A stretch of DNA of 64,000 bases from Betaproteobacteria bacterium (GCA_009781175.1 WQYQ01000011.1:1-64000); one strand, 5' to 3'; counted from the stretch's first letter, positions 36,126-46,529 are shown. Notes: generated from the sequence alone by a model not told the origin. Numbers and translations are program-made.

Positions 36126-37343
36126 GTGAGCAAGATCGAGAACCTGGACGACCAGGTACCGACGGAAGAAGTCCTTGTCGAACGCGCGCAAGCCATGATT
36201 CCCATGCTGCGCGCGCGTGCCGAGCAGTGCGAGAAAGACCGCATGGTCTCCAAGGAGACGATCAAGGCCTTTGAGGAAGCCGGATTCTTCCGCATCCTGC
36301 AACCCAGGCGTTGGGGCGGATACCAGATGCACCCCAACGTCCTGAACAAGGTTGTGATGGAGCTGGCCCGCGGCTGCCCGTCGAGCGCCTGGAACGTTAC
36401 CGTGCTCGGCCTGCATCCGTTCGAGGTCGGCTTGCTCGATCCACGCTGCGGAGACCTTCTCTGGGGCGAGGATGACACGCGTCTCGTCTCCTCGTCGTAT
36501 GCCCCATTTGGCACCGTAAAGGCGGTCGAGGGCGGCTACGTTCTTAACGGTGAATGGCTCACATCCAGCGGATGCGACCACGCGACGGGGGGAGCCTTTC
36601 TCGGCGGGCGGGTCGAGGAAAACGGCGAGATCAACTTTCGTTCGTTCTGGGTCGATGCCAAGGATTTCGAGATCGTCGACGATTGGTATGTGGTCGGATT
36701 GGCCGGAACCGGCAGCAAGAAGCTGCTGATCAAGGAACTCTTCGTGCCCGGCTTTCGCAGCCACATCATCGGCGCTTACGGGGAGGAATCGCACGGCCAT
36801 GTCGAGAACCTCTACAAGATGCCGTTCTTCTACGTCTTTTACGCTGCGATCTCCTCGGTCCTGATCGGCATGGCACGCGGCATGATGGACCTGTACGTCG
36901 AGCATATGGTGCCGCGCCAGAATATCAATCAAGCCATCGGCGCGGCGGTGAACGATCCCTTCATCAAAAGCCGTCTGGGCGAGGCGTATGTGAAGGTTCT
37001 TGGCACCACAACCCGGGTGCTCATGAATACCGACGAGGCGTGGTCCTATGCTTCGCGTGGCGAACTGGTTCCTCTCGACGTGCGGGTGAGGCACTTCGCC
37101 AGCAACCAATTCACGGGCGGAGAATGTTTTGATGCGGCGCACATGATCTTCAAGAAGACCTCGACGCGCGGGGTCTGGCTCAGCAGTCCGATGCAGAGGC
37201 AAATGCGGGACATCCTGGTTGGTGCCAATCACATCACGCAGAACCAGGACAACATGAGCGACTTGCTCGGCAGTTATTTGCTTGGCAATCCCTTGCCGGT
37301 ACCGAATCCCTTTGGCGCCAAGCCAGCGACGGCTACCCACTGA
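36126..37343 (+). CDS. flavin-dependent monooxygenase, oxygenase component (HsaA/HpaB-group D type)
   Basis: The 405-residue protein has the acyl-CoA-dehydrogenase fold of two-component phenol hydroxylases such as HsaA. Landmarks are FRILQPRRWGGYQMHPNVL, ARGCPSSAWNVTVLGLHPFEVGLLD, GEWLTSSGCDHA, VVGLAGTGSKKLLIKELFVP and the final VGANHITQNQDNMS. Such enzymes use reduced flavin from a partner reductase, here the next gene, to ortho-hydroxylate a phenol. In this context the product is predicted to be 2,3-dihydroxyphenylpropionate, replacing the single-component MhpA. GTG 36126 follows GAGGAG. The exact substrate cannot be read from sequence. Confidence 0.85.
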   Translation: MSKIENLDDQVPTEEVLVERAQAMIPMLRARAEQCEKDRMVSKETIKAFEEAGFFRILQPRRWGGYQMHPNVLNKVVMELARGCPSSAWNVTVLGLHPFEVGLLDPRCGDLLWGEDDTRLVSSSYAPFGTVKAVEGGYVLNGEWLTSSGCDHATGGAFLGGRVEENGEINFRSFWVDAKDFEIVDDWYVVGLAGTGSKKLLIKELFVPGFRSHIIGAYGEESHGHVENLYKMPFFYVFYAAISSVLIGMARGMMDLYVEHMVPRQNINQAIGAAVNDPFIKSRLGEAYVKVLGTTTRVLMNTDEAWSYASRGELVPLDVRVRHFASNQFTGGECFDAAHMIFKKTSTRGVWLSSPMQRQMRDILVGANHITQNQDNMSDLLGSYLLGNPLPVPNPFGAKPATATH

Positions 37344-37358
37344 GCGCAGGAGACGCGG

Positions 37359-37922
37359 GTGCCGCTAAAAACCAACCAATGGCTCGATTGGGAACCCAAC
37401 GCGCGTCTGTCCGCACTACCAACCGTTGCGACAGAAGTCCATCGCTCCGGCATGCGCAACTTTGCCGCGGGCGTCTCCATCATTACCTCGCGTCATGATG
37501 GGCTCAGCGCTGGCTTGACGGCCACCGCGGTGTGTTCGGTGACAGCCGACCCGCCGCGACTGGTGGTGTTTGTCAACAAGGGCGTTCTGGCGACCGATCT
37601 GATCATCAAAAGCGGGGCACTGTGCGCGAATCTGCTGAGCGGTGAACAGGAGGATGTTGCCAGAGCGTTTGCCGGGATGGTGCCGGGCGTGCGCGGTGAG
37701 GACAGGTTCGGCTACGGCCGCTGGAGCGAGCTGCTCACCGGAGCCCCGGTCCTTGAAAACGCGTTGGTCAGTTTCGACTGCCGCGTAACAAACGTCTATG
37801 ACGAGAGCACGCACCAGGCTTTTCTGTGCGAAGTGCTCGCCACGCAGCAAAGGAAGGAAGGCGACGCGCTGATTTATCTGAACGGCGCATTTCATGCAAT
37901 TCCGCTCTGCGATAAAAATTAA
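37359..37922 (+). CDS. flavin reductase component (HsaB/HpaC type)
   Basis: The 187-residue protein has the flavin reductase-like split-barrel: FAAGVSIITSRHDGLSAGLTATAVCSVTADPPRLVVFVNKG near residues 30-70, ALCANLLSGEQEDVARAFAG, and a C-terminal GDALIYLNGAFHAIP. These reductases supply FMNH2 or FADH2 to group D hydroxylases. It starts 15 bases after the oxygenase (GTG, with CAGGAGA five bases before). The ABC binding-protein gene follows within 30 bases, so the hydroxylase pair and transporter are co-transcribed. Confidence 0.87.
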   Translation: MPLKTNQWLDWEPNARLSALPTVATEVHRSGMRNFAAGVSIITSRHDGLSAGLTATAVCSVTADPPRLVVFVNKGVLATDLIIKSGALCANLLSGEQEDVARAFAGMVPGVRGEDRFGYGRWSELLTGAPVLENALVSFDCRVTNVYDESTHQAFLCEVLATQQRKEGDALIYLNGAFHAIPLCDKN

Positions 37923-37951
37923 CCATGCCCGACAAGGGGAGGAGACAAAGA

Positions 37952-39085
37952 ATGAAGAACCAGAAAATAATGCTTGCGCTCGCGATGAGCTGTTTGAGCC
38001 TGCCGGCTTTCGCCGATGTGAATATCGGCATCATCGCTTCGTTGACCGGACCGGCCGCGGCGCTTGGCGCTGACACCCGCAAGGCCGTTGCCATGTTTCC
38101 CGCCACCATCGGTGGCGAGAAGGTGAATTACATTCTTCTGGATGACGGGACCGATCCGACCAATGCGGTCAAGAACGCCCGCAAGCTGATTGACGAGAAC
38201 AAGGTCGATGCGATTCTCGGACCCAATCTGATCAGCAGCGCGATGGCCATCGCCGACGTGGCGAACGACGACAAGACTCCGATGGTTTCCGTGGCGCCGC
38301 TCGACGTCAGCGGCGAGAAGCGCAGCTATATCTTCCGCAGCGAACCGTCCGCCGATCTGATGCAGCAACGCGTTGTGAAAGACATGCTCGCCAACGGAGT
38401 CAAGACGGTCGGCTTCATCGGCTTTTCGGACGCCTGGGGTGAAATGGCCTACCGCGCCATGGCGAAGGCCGCCGAAGGCAAGCTGAAGATCGTTTCGGTC
38501 GAGCGCTATGGCCGTGCGGATTCCAGCGTCCAGGCGCAAGTGCTGAAGACCCTCGCGGCGCACCCGGATGCCGTCTTCATTGGCGCAACGGGAACGCCTG
38601 CCGCCATGCCCCAGATAACGCTGCGCGATCGAGGTTTCAAGGGCCGCATCTACCAGTCGCACGGCGTGGCCACCAAGGAGTTCCTGCGCGTCGGCGGCAA
38701 GGGTGTGGAAGGCGCGCTGATTCCCGTTGGGCCCGTGCTGGTTGCCGAGCAGTTGCCGGAAAGCCATCCTGTGAAATCGACGGCGCTTGCGTTCGTCAAG
38801 GAACTGGAGGCCAAGAACGGCGCCGACTCACGCTCGACGTTCGCCGGCGCAACATGGGACGCGTTTCTCCTGGCACAGAACGGCATTGTCACCGCACTCA
38901 AGAGCAAAGCCCGCCCAGGCACGGTGGAATTCCGTACCGCAATTCGTGACGGGATTAATCGGACTACGAAGCTGGTGGGCGTCAACGGCGTCTACAGCAT
39001 GAGTCCGAGCGACCATGCGGGGTATGACGGCAATGCGATCGTGCTGATCCGCGTCGAGAACAACAAATGGAAGCTGGTGCAATAA
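37952..39085 (+). CDS. periplasmic substrate-binding protein of the aromatic ABC transporter
   Basis: The 377-residue Peripla_BP_6 protein has a signal peptide ([21 protein letters not shown]), then [55 protein letters not shown] and [21 protein letters not shown]. Relatives bind aromatic acids as well as amino acids. Its place between the hydroxylase and acetaldehyde dehydrogenase genes suggests it captures the pathway substrate. ATG 37952 is preferred over 37925 because GGGGAGGAGA precedes it and the signal peptide starts there. Confidence 0.87.
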   Translation: MKNQKIMLALAMSCLSLPAFADVNIGIIASLTGPAAALGADTRKAVAMFPATIGGEKVNYILLDDGTDPTNAVKNARKLIDENKVDAILGPNLISSAMAIADVANDDKTPMVSVAPLDVSGEKRSYIFRSEPSADLMQQRVVKDMLANGVKTVGFIGFSDAWGEMAYRAMAKAAEGKLKIVSVERYGRADSSVQAQVLKTLAAHPDAVFIGATGTPAAMPQITLRDRGFKGRIYQSHGVATKEFLRVGGKGVEGALIPVGPVLVAEQLPESHPVKSTALAFVKELEAKNGADSRSTFAGATWDAFLLAQNGIVTALKSKARPGTVEFRTAIRDGINRTTKLVGVNGVYSMSPSDHAGYDGNAIVLIRVENNKWKLVQ

Positions 39086-39144
39086 GCACCGGCGGAACGG
39101 CTCCGGCACGGTATTCGAATAAACCATATCAGGTGGGAATCAAC

Positions 39145-40059
39145 ATGAGCCAGAAGATCAAGTGTGCACTGATCGGTCCGGGGAACATCGGCACCGACCT
39201 CCTGTACAAACTCAAACGTAGTCCGCTTCTTGAGCCGGTCTGGATGGTGGGTATCGATCCGACTTCGGAAGGACTCAGGCGCGCGGAGGAACTGGGCCTG
39301 AAAGTCACTTCGGAGGGTGTCGATGGCCTGCTGCCGCATGTCGCAAAAGACAGCATTCAGATCGTCTTCGATGCCACGAGTGCGTATGTGCACGCGGAAA
39401 ACAGCCGCAAGCTCAATGCACTCGGGGTGCTGATGATCGACTTGACCCCCGCCGCGATCGGGCCTTATTGCGTGCCGCCCGTGAATCTCAAGGCGCACAT
39501 CGGTAAACGTGAAATGAACGTCAACATGGTCACCTGCGGCGGCCAGGCGACGATTCCGATGATCGCGGCGATCTCGCGTGTGCAAAAGGTCAAGTACGGC
39601 GAAATCGTCGCGACGGTCGCCTCGCGCAGCGCCGGACCCGGAACGCGCAAGAACATCGACGAATTCACGCGCACTACCGCTGGCGCCGTCGAGCGCGTCG
39701 GCGGAGCGGAACGGGGCAAGGCCATCATCATCATCAACCCGGCGGAGCCTCCGCTCATCATGCGCGACACGGTGCACTGCCTGACAGAGGAAACTCCTGA
39801 TCAGGCGGCGATCCGCGAATCGATCCACGCCATGATCAGTGAAGTACAGAAATACGTTCCGGGCTATCGCTTGGTCAATGGCCCGGTCTTCGACGGCAAC
39901 CGGGTTTCGGTATTCCTCGAAGTCCAGGGCCTTGGCGACTTCCTGCCCACCTACGCGGGAAACCTGGACATCATGACGGCCGCCGCCGCCCGTACCGCCG
40001 AAATGTTTGCCGAAGAAATCATCAGTGGCGCGCTCAAGCTTGAGCCGGTCGTCGCATAA
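39145..40059 (+). CDS. mhpF: acetaldehyde dehydrogenase (acylating) MhpF
   Basis: MhpF oxidises acetaldehyde to acetyl-CoA, taking the aldehyde by channelling from the aldolase MhpE. The 304-residue protein shows [17 protein letters not shown] (NAD-binding), [16 protein letters not shown], and catalytic C131 in [12 protein letters not shown], followed by the [14 protein letters not shown] segment. ATG 39145 with AGGTGGG upstream is used; an earlier in-frame codon overlaps the binding-protein gene. The aldolase starts 10 bases after its stop, as in other DmpFG/MhpFE pairs. Confidence 0.95.
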   Translation: MSQKIKCALIGPGNIGTDLLYKLKRSPLLEPVWMVGIDPTSEGLRRAEELGLKVTSEGVDGLLPHVAKDSIQIVFDATSAYVHAENSRKLNALGVLMIDLTPAAIGPYCVPPVNLKAHIGKREMNVNMVTCGGQATIPMIAAISRVQKVKYGEIVATVASRSAGPGTRKNIDEFTRTTAGAVERVGGAERGKAIIIINPAEPPLIMRDTVHCLTEETPDQAAIRESIHAMISEVQKYVPGYRLVNGPVFDGNRVSVFLEVQGLGDFLPTYAGNLDIMTAAAARTAEMFAEEIISGALKLEPVVA

Positions 40060-40069
40060 GGAGAAAGAT

Positions 40070-41101
40070 ATGAATATGCGCGGAAAGCTTGTCACCGTTC
40101 ACGACATGACCCTCAGGGACGGCATGCATCCCAAGCGGCACCAGATGACGCTGGAGCAAATGGTCGATATCGCAACGGGGCTCGACGAAGCGGGTGTGCC
40201 GCTGATCGAGGTGACGCACGGCGATGGCCTGGGCGGATCCTCGGTCAACTATGGGTTCCCCGCACATACCGACGAGGAGTACCTCGGGGCGGTGATTCCC
40301 CGCATGAAGCAGGCCAAGATCTCGGCGCTTCTGTTGCCCGGGATTGGCACGGTGGACCATCTGAAGATGGCATGCGAACTGGGCGTCCACACCATCCGTG
40401 TCGCCACGCATTGCAGCGAAGCGGACGTCGCCGAACAGCACATCACTCTAGCCCGCAAGCTGGGCTTGGACACCGTGGGTTTCCTGATGATGGCGCACAT
40501 GAACAGTCCCGATGGCCTGGTCGCTCAGGCGAAACTGATGGAGGGTTACGGGGCCAACTGCATCTACGTCACCGACTCGGCTGGCTACATGCTTCCAGAC
40601 GATGTAAAGGCGCGTGTGGCGGCGGTGCGCGAGGCGCTGGCGCCCGAAACCGAACTCGGATTCCACGGCCACCATAATCTGGCCATGGGGGTCGCCAATT
40701 CGATCGCCGCCGTCGAGGCCGGCGCCAACCGCATCGACGCGGCAGCGGCTGGACTGGGCGCGGGCGCCGGCAATACACCGCTGGAAGTGTTTGTCGCGGT
40801 GTGCGACCGGATGGGCATCAAGACCGGCATCGACACGTTCAAGGTCTGCGATGTCGCCGAAGACCGTGTGGTTCCCATCATGGATCACCCCATCCGAGTG
40901 GACCGCGACTCGCTCACGCTCGGGTATGCCGGCGTCTATTCGAGTTTCCTTTTGTTTGCCAAACGGGCGGAGAAGAAATACGGCATATCCGCCCGTGAGA
41001 TCCTGGTCGAACTAGGGCGCCGCGGCATGGTCGGCGGGCAGGAAGACATGATCGAAGACACCGCGATCACCTTGGCGCGCGCGCGGGGCCTTCTGGCCTG
41101 A
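40070..41101 (+). CDS. mhpE: 4-hydroxy-2-oxovalerate aldolase MhpE
   Basis: MhpE splits 4-hydroxy-2-oxovalerate into pyruvate and acetaldehyde and forms a channelling complex with MhpF. The 343-residue protein has an HMGL-like TIM barrel with [16 protein letters not shown] (R16, D17 and H20), [25 protein letters not shown] and [15 protein letters not shown] with metal-binding histidines. The C-terminal communication domain has [15 protein letters not shown]. The start is preceded by AAGGAGA overlapping the mhpF stop. Confidence 0.95.
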   Translation: MNMRGKLVTVHDMTLRDGMHPKRHQMTLEQMVDIATGLDEAGVPLIEVTHGDGLGGSSVNYGFPAHTDEEYLGAVIPRMKQAKISALLLPGIGTVDHLKMACELGVHTIRVATHCSEADVAEQHITLARKLGLDTVGFLMMAHMNSPDGLVAQAKLMEGYGANCIYVTDSAGYMLPDDVKARVAAVREALAPETELGFHGHHNLAMGVANSIAAVEAGANRIDAAAAGLGAGAGNTPLEVFVAVCDRMGIKTGIDTFKVCDVAEDRVVPIMDHPIRVDRDSLTLGYAGVYSSFLLFAKRAEKKYGISAREILVELGRRGMVGGQEDMIEDTAITLARARGLLA

Positions 41102-41197
41102 CGGTCGCGGGCACCGCTTCCGGCGCTCACTTTCACGGCCAAATAGGTCAGCCCGTCGGCGCGAGTCATCGCGCCGATCAGGGGCGGAGTTCGCACT

Positions 41198-43144
41198 ATG
41201 GATCTTCAAATTTTCGCATTGCTGGCGCAGGATGGCCTGACGAACGGGGCCATCTACGCGTTGTTGGCGTTGGCGCTGGTTCTCGTATTTGCCGTCACGC
41301 GCGTGATCTTTCTCCCGCAGGGCGAGTTTTTAGCATGGGGGGCGCTGACGATGGCGGCCCTGGAGGCGGGGAATTTCCCCACAACTGTCTGGATCCTGCT
41401 GGGGTTTGGCATCGTCACCTTCGTCATGGATCTTCTCGGCGTTGGGGGAGTCGGCCGCAAGAAACTCGGCCGGTCCGGCCTGCTCAACATAGTGTATCCA
41501 CTGGCCTTGGCAGCTTTGCTGTCATTCCTGCCCTTGTCGAATCTTCCCGCGGTTTTGAAGGTCTTGTTGACACTCGCGGTCGTCGTGCCGGTCGGGCCGA
41601 TGGTCTACCGGGTTGTATTCCAGCCGGTTGCCGAGGCTTCGGTGCTTGTGCTGCTGATCGCGTCCGTGGCCCTGCATCTGCTCATGGTCGGCCTCGGCCT
41701 GCTCGCCTTCGGACCGGAAGGCTCGCGCACAGCGCCTTTCAGCGATGCGCAATTCGAGTTTGGTTCGATGATGATCGGCGGTCACACGCTCGTGGTCATC
41801 ATGGTGTCGCTGGTGCTGATCATCGGCCTCTATCTGTTTTTCAGCCGGACAGTGACCGGAAAGGCGCTGCGCGCGACGGCGATCAATCGGAACGGCGCGC
41901 GCCTGATGGGCATTTCGCCAAGCCTGGCCGGGCGGCAGACTTTCTTCCTCGCCGCGTTGATCGGCGCGCTGTCGGGACTCCTCGTCGCGCCCTTGACGAC
42001 GATCTACTATGACAGCGGATTTTTGATGGGTCTGAAGGGCTTCGTCGCAGCCATCATCGGCGGGCTCGCGAGCTATCCGCTGGCCGCCTTAGGAGCGGTG
42101 CTCGTCGGCCTGCTGGAGTCCTTCTCATCGTTCTGGATGAGCGCATTCAAGGATGTGCTGGTCTTCGCGCTCATCATTCCCGTGCTCATCTGGCTGTCAT
42201 GGGCGGTAAAGCATGTCGAGGAGGAGGACGTAGCCGCCGGCGACGGCGCCGCCAGCGGCCCAAGGCGGAACGGCTGGATCAACCCGCGCTGGGGGCTGGC
42301 CGTGTTCCTGGCCTGCCTTGCACTGGCGCCGCTGGCCCTGCCCGAGTTCTACGTCACGCTGCTCAATTACATTGGCCTATCCGCGCTGGTCGCGCTCGGA
42401 CTCGTGCTGCTTACCGGCGTCGGAGGACTGACATCCTTTGGTCAGGCGGCATTCGTGGGCATTGGCGCGTATGCGACGGCATGGCTTACGACCTCACAGG
42501 AAATTCCATCCTGGCTCGCGTTTGCGTCGGGCTCGGCCTGGCTGGCGCTGCTCGTTGGCCTCGCGCTATCGGCACTGGTCGCACTCGTGCTCGGCTCGGT
42601 CACGCTCAGACTGTCGGGGCATTATCTGCCGCTGGGCACCATGGCCTGGGGGATCAGCCTTTACTTTCTCTTCGGCAACATGGAATCGCTTGGCGGCCAT
42701 GCGGGCATATCCAGTTTCAATCTTTGGCTATGCGCTGACCGAGAATCACCACTACTACTACCTGATCTGGGTGATTGTCCTCGCGGCGCTCTTCACCACC
42801 GCGAATCTGCTCGACTCCCGCGAGGGGCGGGCCATCAGGGCGCTGAAGGGCGGCATGGTGATGGCCGAATCGATGGGCGTCGACACCTCACGCTCCCGCA
42901 TGGTCATCTTCCTGATCGCCGCGCTGCATGCGAGCACCGCCGGCTGGCTTTACGCGCACCTGCAAAGGTTCGTGAATCCGACGCCCTTCGGCCTGCAAAT
43001 CGGCATGGAATACCTGTTCATGGCGGTTATTGGCGGTGCCGGGCTGGTCTGGGGCGCGGTGGTCGGCTCGGGGGTGATCACGCTACTCAAGCAATGGCTA
43101 CAGGAACTTCTTCCGCGGCTCTTCGGTTCGGCTGGGCAATATGA
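41198..43144 (+). CDS. LivH-LivM fused ABC permease, frame lost near 42711
   Basis: The reading frame begins as a LivH permease ([33 protein letters not shown]...[17 protein letters not shown]...) for about 340 residues. It passes through a short linker ([21 protein letters not shown]) directly into a LivM permease ([26 protein letters not shown]...[11 protein letters not shown]). At about 42709-42722 the family sequence jumps to the next frame; the residues from there to 43144 are not LivM-like. The native product would be a LivH-LivM-LivG fusion. A genuine small deletion or a sequencing error could explain the break. Confidence 0.8.
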   Translation: MDLQIFALLAQDGLTNGAIYALLALALVLVFAVTRVIFLPQGEFLAWGALTMAALEAGNFPTTVWILLGFGIVTFVMDLLGVGGVGRKKLGRSGLLNIVYPLALAALLSFLPLSNLPAVLKVLLTLAVVVPVGPMVYRVVFQPVAEASVLVLLIASVALHLLMVGLGLLAFGPEGSRTAPFSDAQFEFGSMMIGGHTLVVIMVSLVLIIGLYLFFSRTVTGKALRATAINRNGARLMGISPSLAGRQTFFLAALIGALSGLLVAPLTTIYYDSGFLMGLKGFVAAIIGGLASYPLAALGAVLVGLLESFSSFWMSAFKDVLVFALIIPVLIWLSWAVKHVEEEDVAAGDGAASGPRRNGWINPRWGLAVFLACLALAPLALPEFYVTLLNYIGLSALVALGLVLLTGVGGLTSFGQAAFVGIGAYATAWLTTSQEIPSWLAFASGSAWLALLVGLALSALVALVLGSVTLRLSGHYLPLGTMAWGISLYFLFGNMESLGGHAGISSFNLWLCADRESPLLLPDLGDCPRGALHHRESARLPRGAGHQGAEGRHGDGRIDGRRHLTLPHGHLPDRRAACEHRRLALRAPAKVRESDALRPANRHGIPVHGGYWRCRAGLGRGGRLGGDHATQAMATGTSSAALRFGWAI

Positions 43145-44054
43145 AGTCATCTTCTTTGGCGTCCTGATGATCATCGTCCTGCACCGGACGAGCGACGGGC
43201 TGTGGCCGCTGGTGCTGCGTCTCTTGCCGATCCGCGAGCGCCGCAAGCATGTCGATCAGAATGCCGAAGCGCTTCCCAGACGGGTTCAGCCTCCTCACGG
43301 TGAAGTCATCCTGGAGGCGAAGAACGTCACGCGCCGGTTCGGCGGACTGACCGCCAACAACAACATGAGCCTTCAGGTGAAAGCGGGCGAGATCGTCGCG
43401 CTGATCGGCCCCAACGGTGCGGGCAAGAGCACGATGTTCAACCAGCTTTCGGGCGTCGATACGCCGACCTCGGGAGCGGTCCTCTTCCGCGGCAAGCCCG
43501 TGACCGGCCTGAGTTCGAGAACGATTGCCGCCCTCGGCATGAGCCGCACCTTCCAGCACGTCAAGCTGCTGCCGCGCATGTCGGTTCTGGAAAACGTCGC
43601 GATCGGCGCGCACCGGCGAGGTGTAAAGGGCGTGCTTTCGGCCGCATGGCGGCTTGACCGGAAAGAGGAAGCGCGCCTACTGCGTGAGGCCGCGCTTCAG
43701 ATCGAAAGGGTTGGGCTCAACGAGCACCTGCACGCCGAGGCGGGAAGTCTCGCACTTGGCCAGCAACGCATTTTGGAGATCGCCCGGGCCCTTTGTTCGG
43801 ACCCCTGTCTGCTGTTGCTCGACGAGCCCGCGGCGGGATTGAGGCTGAAGGAAAAGCAGGCCCTGGCCGAACTGCTCAAACGCCTGAGAAGCGAGGGCAT
43901 GGCGGTGCTGATCGTGGAGCATGACATGGACTTCGTCATGAATCTCGTAGACCACGTCGTCGTGATGGAATTCGGCGAGAAGATTGCGGAGGGATTGCCG
44001 GAGGCCGTGCAGAACGACCCCGTTGTCCTCGAAGCCTATCTGGGAGGAGTCTGA
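42712..44054 (+). CDS. C-terminal part of the fused transporter: LivM end plus LivG ATPase
   Basis: In the frame one base on from the LivH-LivM part, LivM resumes with [26 protein letters not shown] and [21 protein letters not shown]. It runs without a stop into a LivG ATPase with [13 protein letters not shown] (Walker A), [36 protein letters not shown] and [11 protein letters not shown]. LivM-LivG fusions are known; here LivH is also in line, giving a predicted polypeptide of about 950 residues if the frame is restored. There is no obvious start codon with a ribosome site at the break, so this part would not be translated alone. Confidence 0.75.
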
Positions 44055-44055
44055 G

Positions 44056-44808
44056 GTGTCGTCAGGAGCATTGCTCGCGGTCAGGGACTTGAGCGTTGCC
44101 TACGGCAAGGTCGAGGCGGTCAGCAAGATCAGCCTGGACGTTGAAGAAGGCAGCATCGTTACCGTCATCGGACCGAATGGCGCGGGGAAGACCACCACGC
44201 TGTCGGCCATCACGGGATTACTGCCGGCGTCGGGACGGATCGAATTCGATAAGGCCGTCGTATCCGCCGCGGATGTCGAAACCCTTGTCGGGCGGGGCCT
44301 TGGCCTGGTGCCCGAGAAGCGGGAGCTCTTCGCCTCCATGAGTATCGAGGACAACCTGTTGCTGGGGGCATTTCAAAGAATACGCCAGCGTCATCATGAT
44401 CACACGCAGACCATGGAAGAAGTCTTCAGCCTGTTTCCGCGTCTGAAGGAGCGGCGCAAACAAGCCGCCGGCACCCTCTCGGGTGGCGAGCGGCAGATGC
44501 TTGCCGTCGGACGCGCGCTGATGGGAAAGCCCCGCCTTCTCATGCTCGACGAGCCAAGCCTGGGACTTGCGCCGTTAATCGTCAGAGAGATCTTTCGGAT
44601 CGTGGCGGAGCTGCGCAGGCGGGGCGTGTCGATTCTGCTCGTCGAACAAAATGCGCGCGCGGCGCTACAGGTTGCCGACTATGCCTACGTGCTTGAGAAC
44701 GGAAGCATCAAGATGCATGGGCCGGCGGAGTCGTTCATGAACGATCCTCGCGTCATTGAAAGCTATCTCGGACTGGGCAGCAAGCATCAGAGCATGCTGA
44801 CCGCCTAG
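44056..44808 (+). CDS. LivF-type ATPase of the aromatic ABC transporter
   Basis: The 250-residue ATPase has Walker A GPNGAGKTTTLSA, signature LSGGERQMLAVGRAL, Walker B LLMLDEPSLGLAP and LLVEQNA. It completes the transporter formed with the fused LivHMG protein and the binding protein. GTG 44056 begins one base after the LivG stop and is the natural family start; the upstream frame extension reads through livG. The hemerythrin gene follows after 22 bases. Confidence 0.9.
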   Translation: MSSGALLAVRDLSVAYGKVEAVSKISLDVEEGSIVTVIGPNGAGKTTTLSAITGLLPASGRIEFDKAVVSAADVETLVGRGLGLVPEKRELFASMSIEDNLLLGAFQRIRQRHHDHTQTMEEVFSLFPRLKERRKQAAGTLSGGERQMLAVGRALMGKPRLLMLDEPSLGLAPLIVREIFRIVAELRRRGVSILLVEQNARAALQVADYAYVLENGSIKMHGPAESFMNDPRVIESYLGLGSKHQSMLTA

Positions 44809-44830
44809 GCGCGCAGACAGGGAGAATTCC

Positions 44831-45406
44831 ATGCAAGCACTTCGCATCATTGCAGACGAACATCGATCACTCGCGGCAGTCCTGCATGCCGTCCATTTAA
44901 TGCTGAGAAAAATTTCGGCAGACAAAACGGCGGCGGATCTGAAACTGCTGCGTGCAATGGTCCATTTTCTCGACGCCTGCGCCGAGCAACGCCATCATCC
45001 CAAGGAGGACATCCTGTTCGCATACCTGAAGGCGCGAACGAGTGAAGCGGATGGCGCGCTTGCGACGCTGGCCGCCGAGCATGCGGCCGCTCCAAACCGC
45101 ATTGCGGCCCTGCATCAGGCCCTTGATGAATACGCATTGCATCCGGACGCCCTGCCGGCATTCGCCGCGGCATTTGAAACCTATGCCGATTTCTACAGAA
45201 GCCACATGCTGCTTGAGGAAGAGGTGGCATTGCCCGCCGCGCGAAAGTACCTGCTCGAAGCGGACTGGCGGGAAGTCGACGAGCGCTTTTGCCAAGCGGC
45301 TCAGCCTGCGACTGCAAGCCCGGAAAACTTCGACGACCTGTTTTCGCGTCTTGTGGCGTATGCGCCGATTCCGATCGGCCTGGGGGCCGGCCCCTACCCG
45401 GACTGA
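44831..45406 (+). CDS. hemerythrin HHE-domain protein
   Basis: The 191-residue protein has the helical HHE cation-binding fold with candidate di-iron ligands H11 (ADEHRSL), H55/H56 and E59 (QRHHPKED), H84 (AAEHAAA), and H125 with E129/E130 (YRSHMLLEEE). Such proteins bind O2 or NO or handle iron; none is a known part of the mhp pathway. It lies between the transporter ATPase and mhpC in the same orientation with a ribosome site (GGGAG). A supporting role for the oxygen-dependent hydroxylase or Fe(II) dioxygenase, or NO protection in a denitrifier, is speculation. Confidence 0.85.
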   Translation: MQALRIIADEHRSLAAVLHAVHLMLRKISADKTAADLKLLRAMVHFLDACAEQRHHPKEDILFAYLKARTSEADGALATLAAEHAAAPNRIAALHQALDEYALHPDALPAFAAAFETYADFYRSHMLLEEEVALPAARKYLLEADWREVDERFCQAAQPATASPENFDDLFSRLVAYAPIPIGLGAGPYPD

Positions 45407-45466
45407 TGTGGCAGGCCGCTTTTCGTTTGAACACGCGAATCACCCGATGACACAAGGAGTAATGTA

Positions 45467-46339
45467 ATGACCGGAAATCTGCTAACCGAGGAATCAACCA
45501 GCCGCTTTGTGCGAGTCCGCCTGGACGAAGGAGAACTGCAACTGCACTACAACGACACGGGCGCTGGAAGCAGTGTCGTCGTCATGCTTCACGGATCGGG
45601 CCCGGGCGCCAGCGGCTGGGCGAATTTCAATCGCAATGTGGAGCCCCTGGTCGCGGCGGGGTTCCGGGTGATCCTTCTGGATTGCCCTGGCTGGAGCAAG
45701 AGTGACACGATCGTCTGCACCGGCTCCCGCTCCGATCTGAACGCGCGTGCGCTGAAGGCCGTCCTGGACAAACTCGAACTCGACCGCGTGCACATCATCG
45801 GCAATTCCATGGGCGGACACAGCGCCGTCGCATTTGCGCTTGCGAATCCGTCTCGCATCGACAAGCTCATTCTGATGGGTGGCGGTACGGGGGGGCCAAG
45901 CCAGTTCGTGCCGATGCCGACCGAAGGAATCAAATTGCTGCAAGGTCTCTATAGAAATCCGACGATCGAGAATCTGAAGAAGATGATGGAGGTGTTCGTC
46001 TATGACACCAGCAATCTGACCGATGCGCTGTTTCAAGCGAGGCTCGACAACATGCTGAATCGGCGCGAGCACCTCGAGAACTTCGTCAAGAGCCTGGCAG
46101 CAAACCCGAAACAGTATCCGGATCAGGGCGCGCGGCTGAGTGAGATCAAGTCGCCGACCTTGATCATATGGGGGCGCGACGACCGCTTCGTCCCAATGGA
46201 CGTCGGCTTGCGCCTGCTAGCGGGCCTTCCGAAGGCCGAGTTGCACGTCTTCAGCCGGTGCGGACACTGGGCGCAGTGGGAGCATGCGGAAAAATTCAAC
46301 CGCATGGTGCTGGACTTTCTTTGCAACGACGACGACTGA
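45467..46339 (+). CDS. mhpC: 2-hydroxy-6-oxonona-2,4-dienedioate hydrolase MhpC
   Basis: MhpC is an alpha/beta hydrolase that cleaves the meta-ring-fission product to 2-hydroxypenta-2,4-dienoate and succinate. The 290-residue protein aligns with E. coli Mhp[32 protein letters not shown], nucleophile S114 in [36 protein letters not shown], the aspartate in [13 protein letters not shown] and the histidine in [16 protein letters not shown]. It ends the cluster; the hydratase MhpD needed for the next step is not encoded here. The 190 bases after it contain no gene. Confidence 0.95.
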   Translation: MTGNLLTEESTSRFVRVRLDEGELQLHYNDTGAGSSVVVMLHGSGPGASGWANFNRNVEPLVAAGFRVILLDCPGWSKSDTIVCTGSRSDLNARALKAVLDKLELDRVHIIGNSMGGHSAVAFALANPSRIDKLILMGGGTGGPSQFVPMPTEGIKLLQGLYRNPTIENLKKMMEVFVYDTSNLTDALFQARLDNMLNRREHLENFVKSLAANPKQYPDQGARLSEIKSPTLIIWGRDDRFVPMDVGLRLLAGLPKAELHVFSRCGHWAQWEHAEKFNRMVLDFLCNDDD

Positions 46340-46529
46340 ACGGCGCTCTCGGCCGGCTCCGCCAAGCCGCGGAGTGGCCGATCGCGCAAGCGGGTCATTG
46401 ATTCTTGGAATAGGTGCTGGGGGAGCAGCGTGCCACGAATGCATCCGGCGGCTTTGAAGCTGAACGCAATGCTGTACCAGAGAAACGAGGGCTGGCCCCT
46501 CGGAAGCGATGTCCAGACAACTGACGGGA

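Noticed and set aside
46340-46529. Possible terminator between mhpC and narL
   Set aside because: An imperfect CGGCCGGCTCCGC / GCGGAGTGGCCG pairing exists, but with mismatches and no T-tract.
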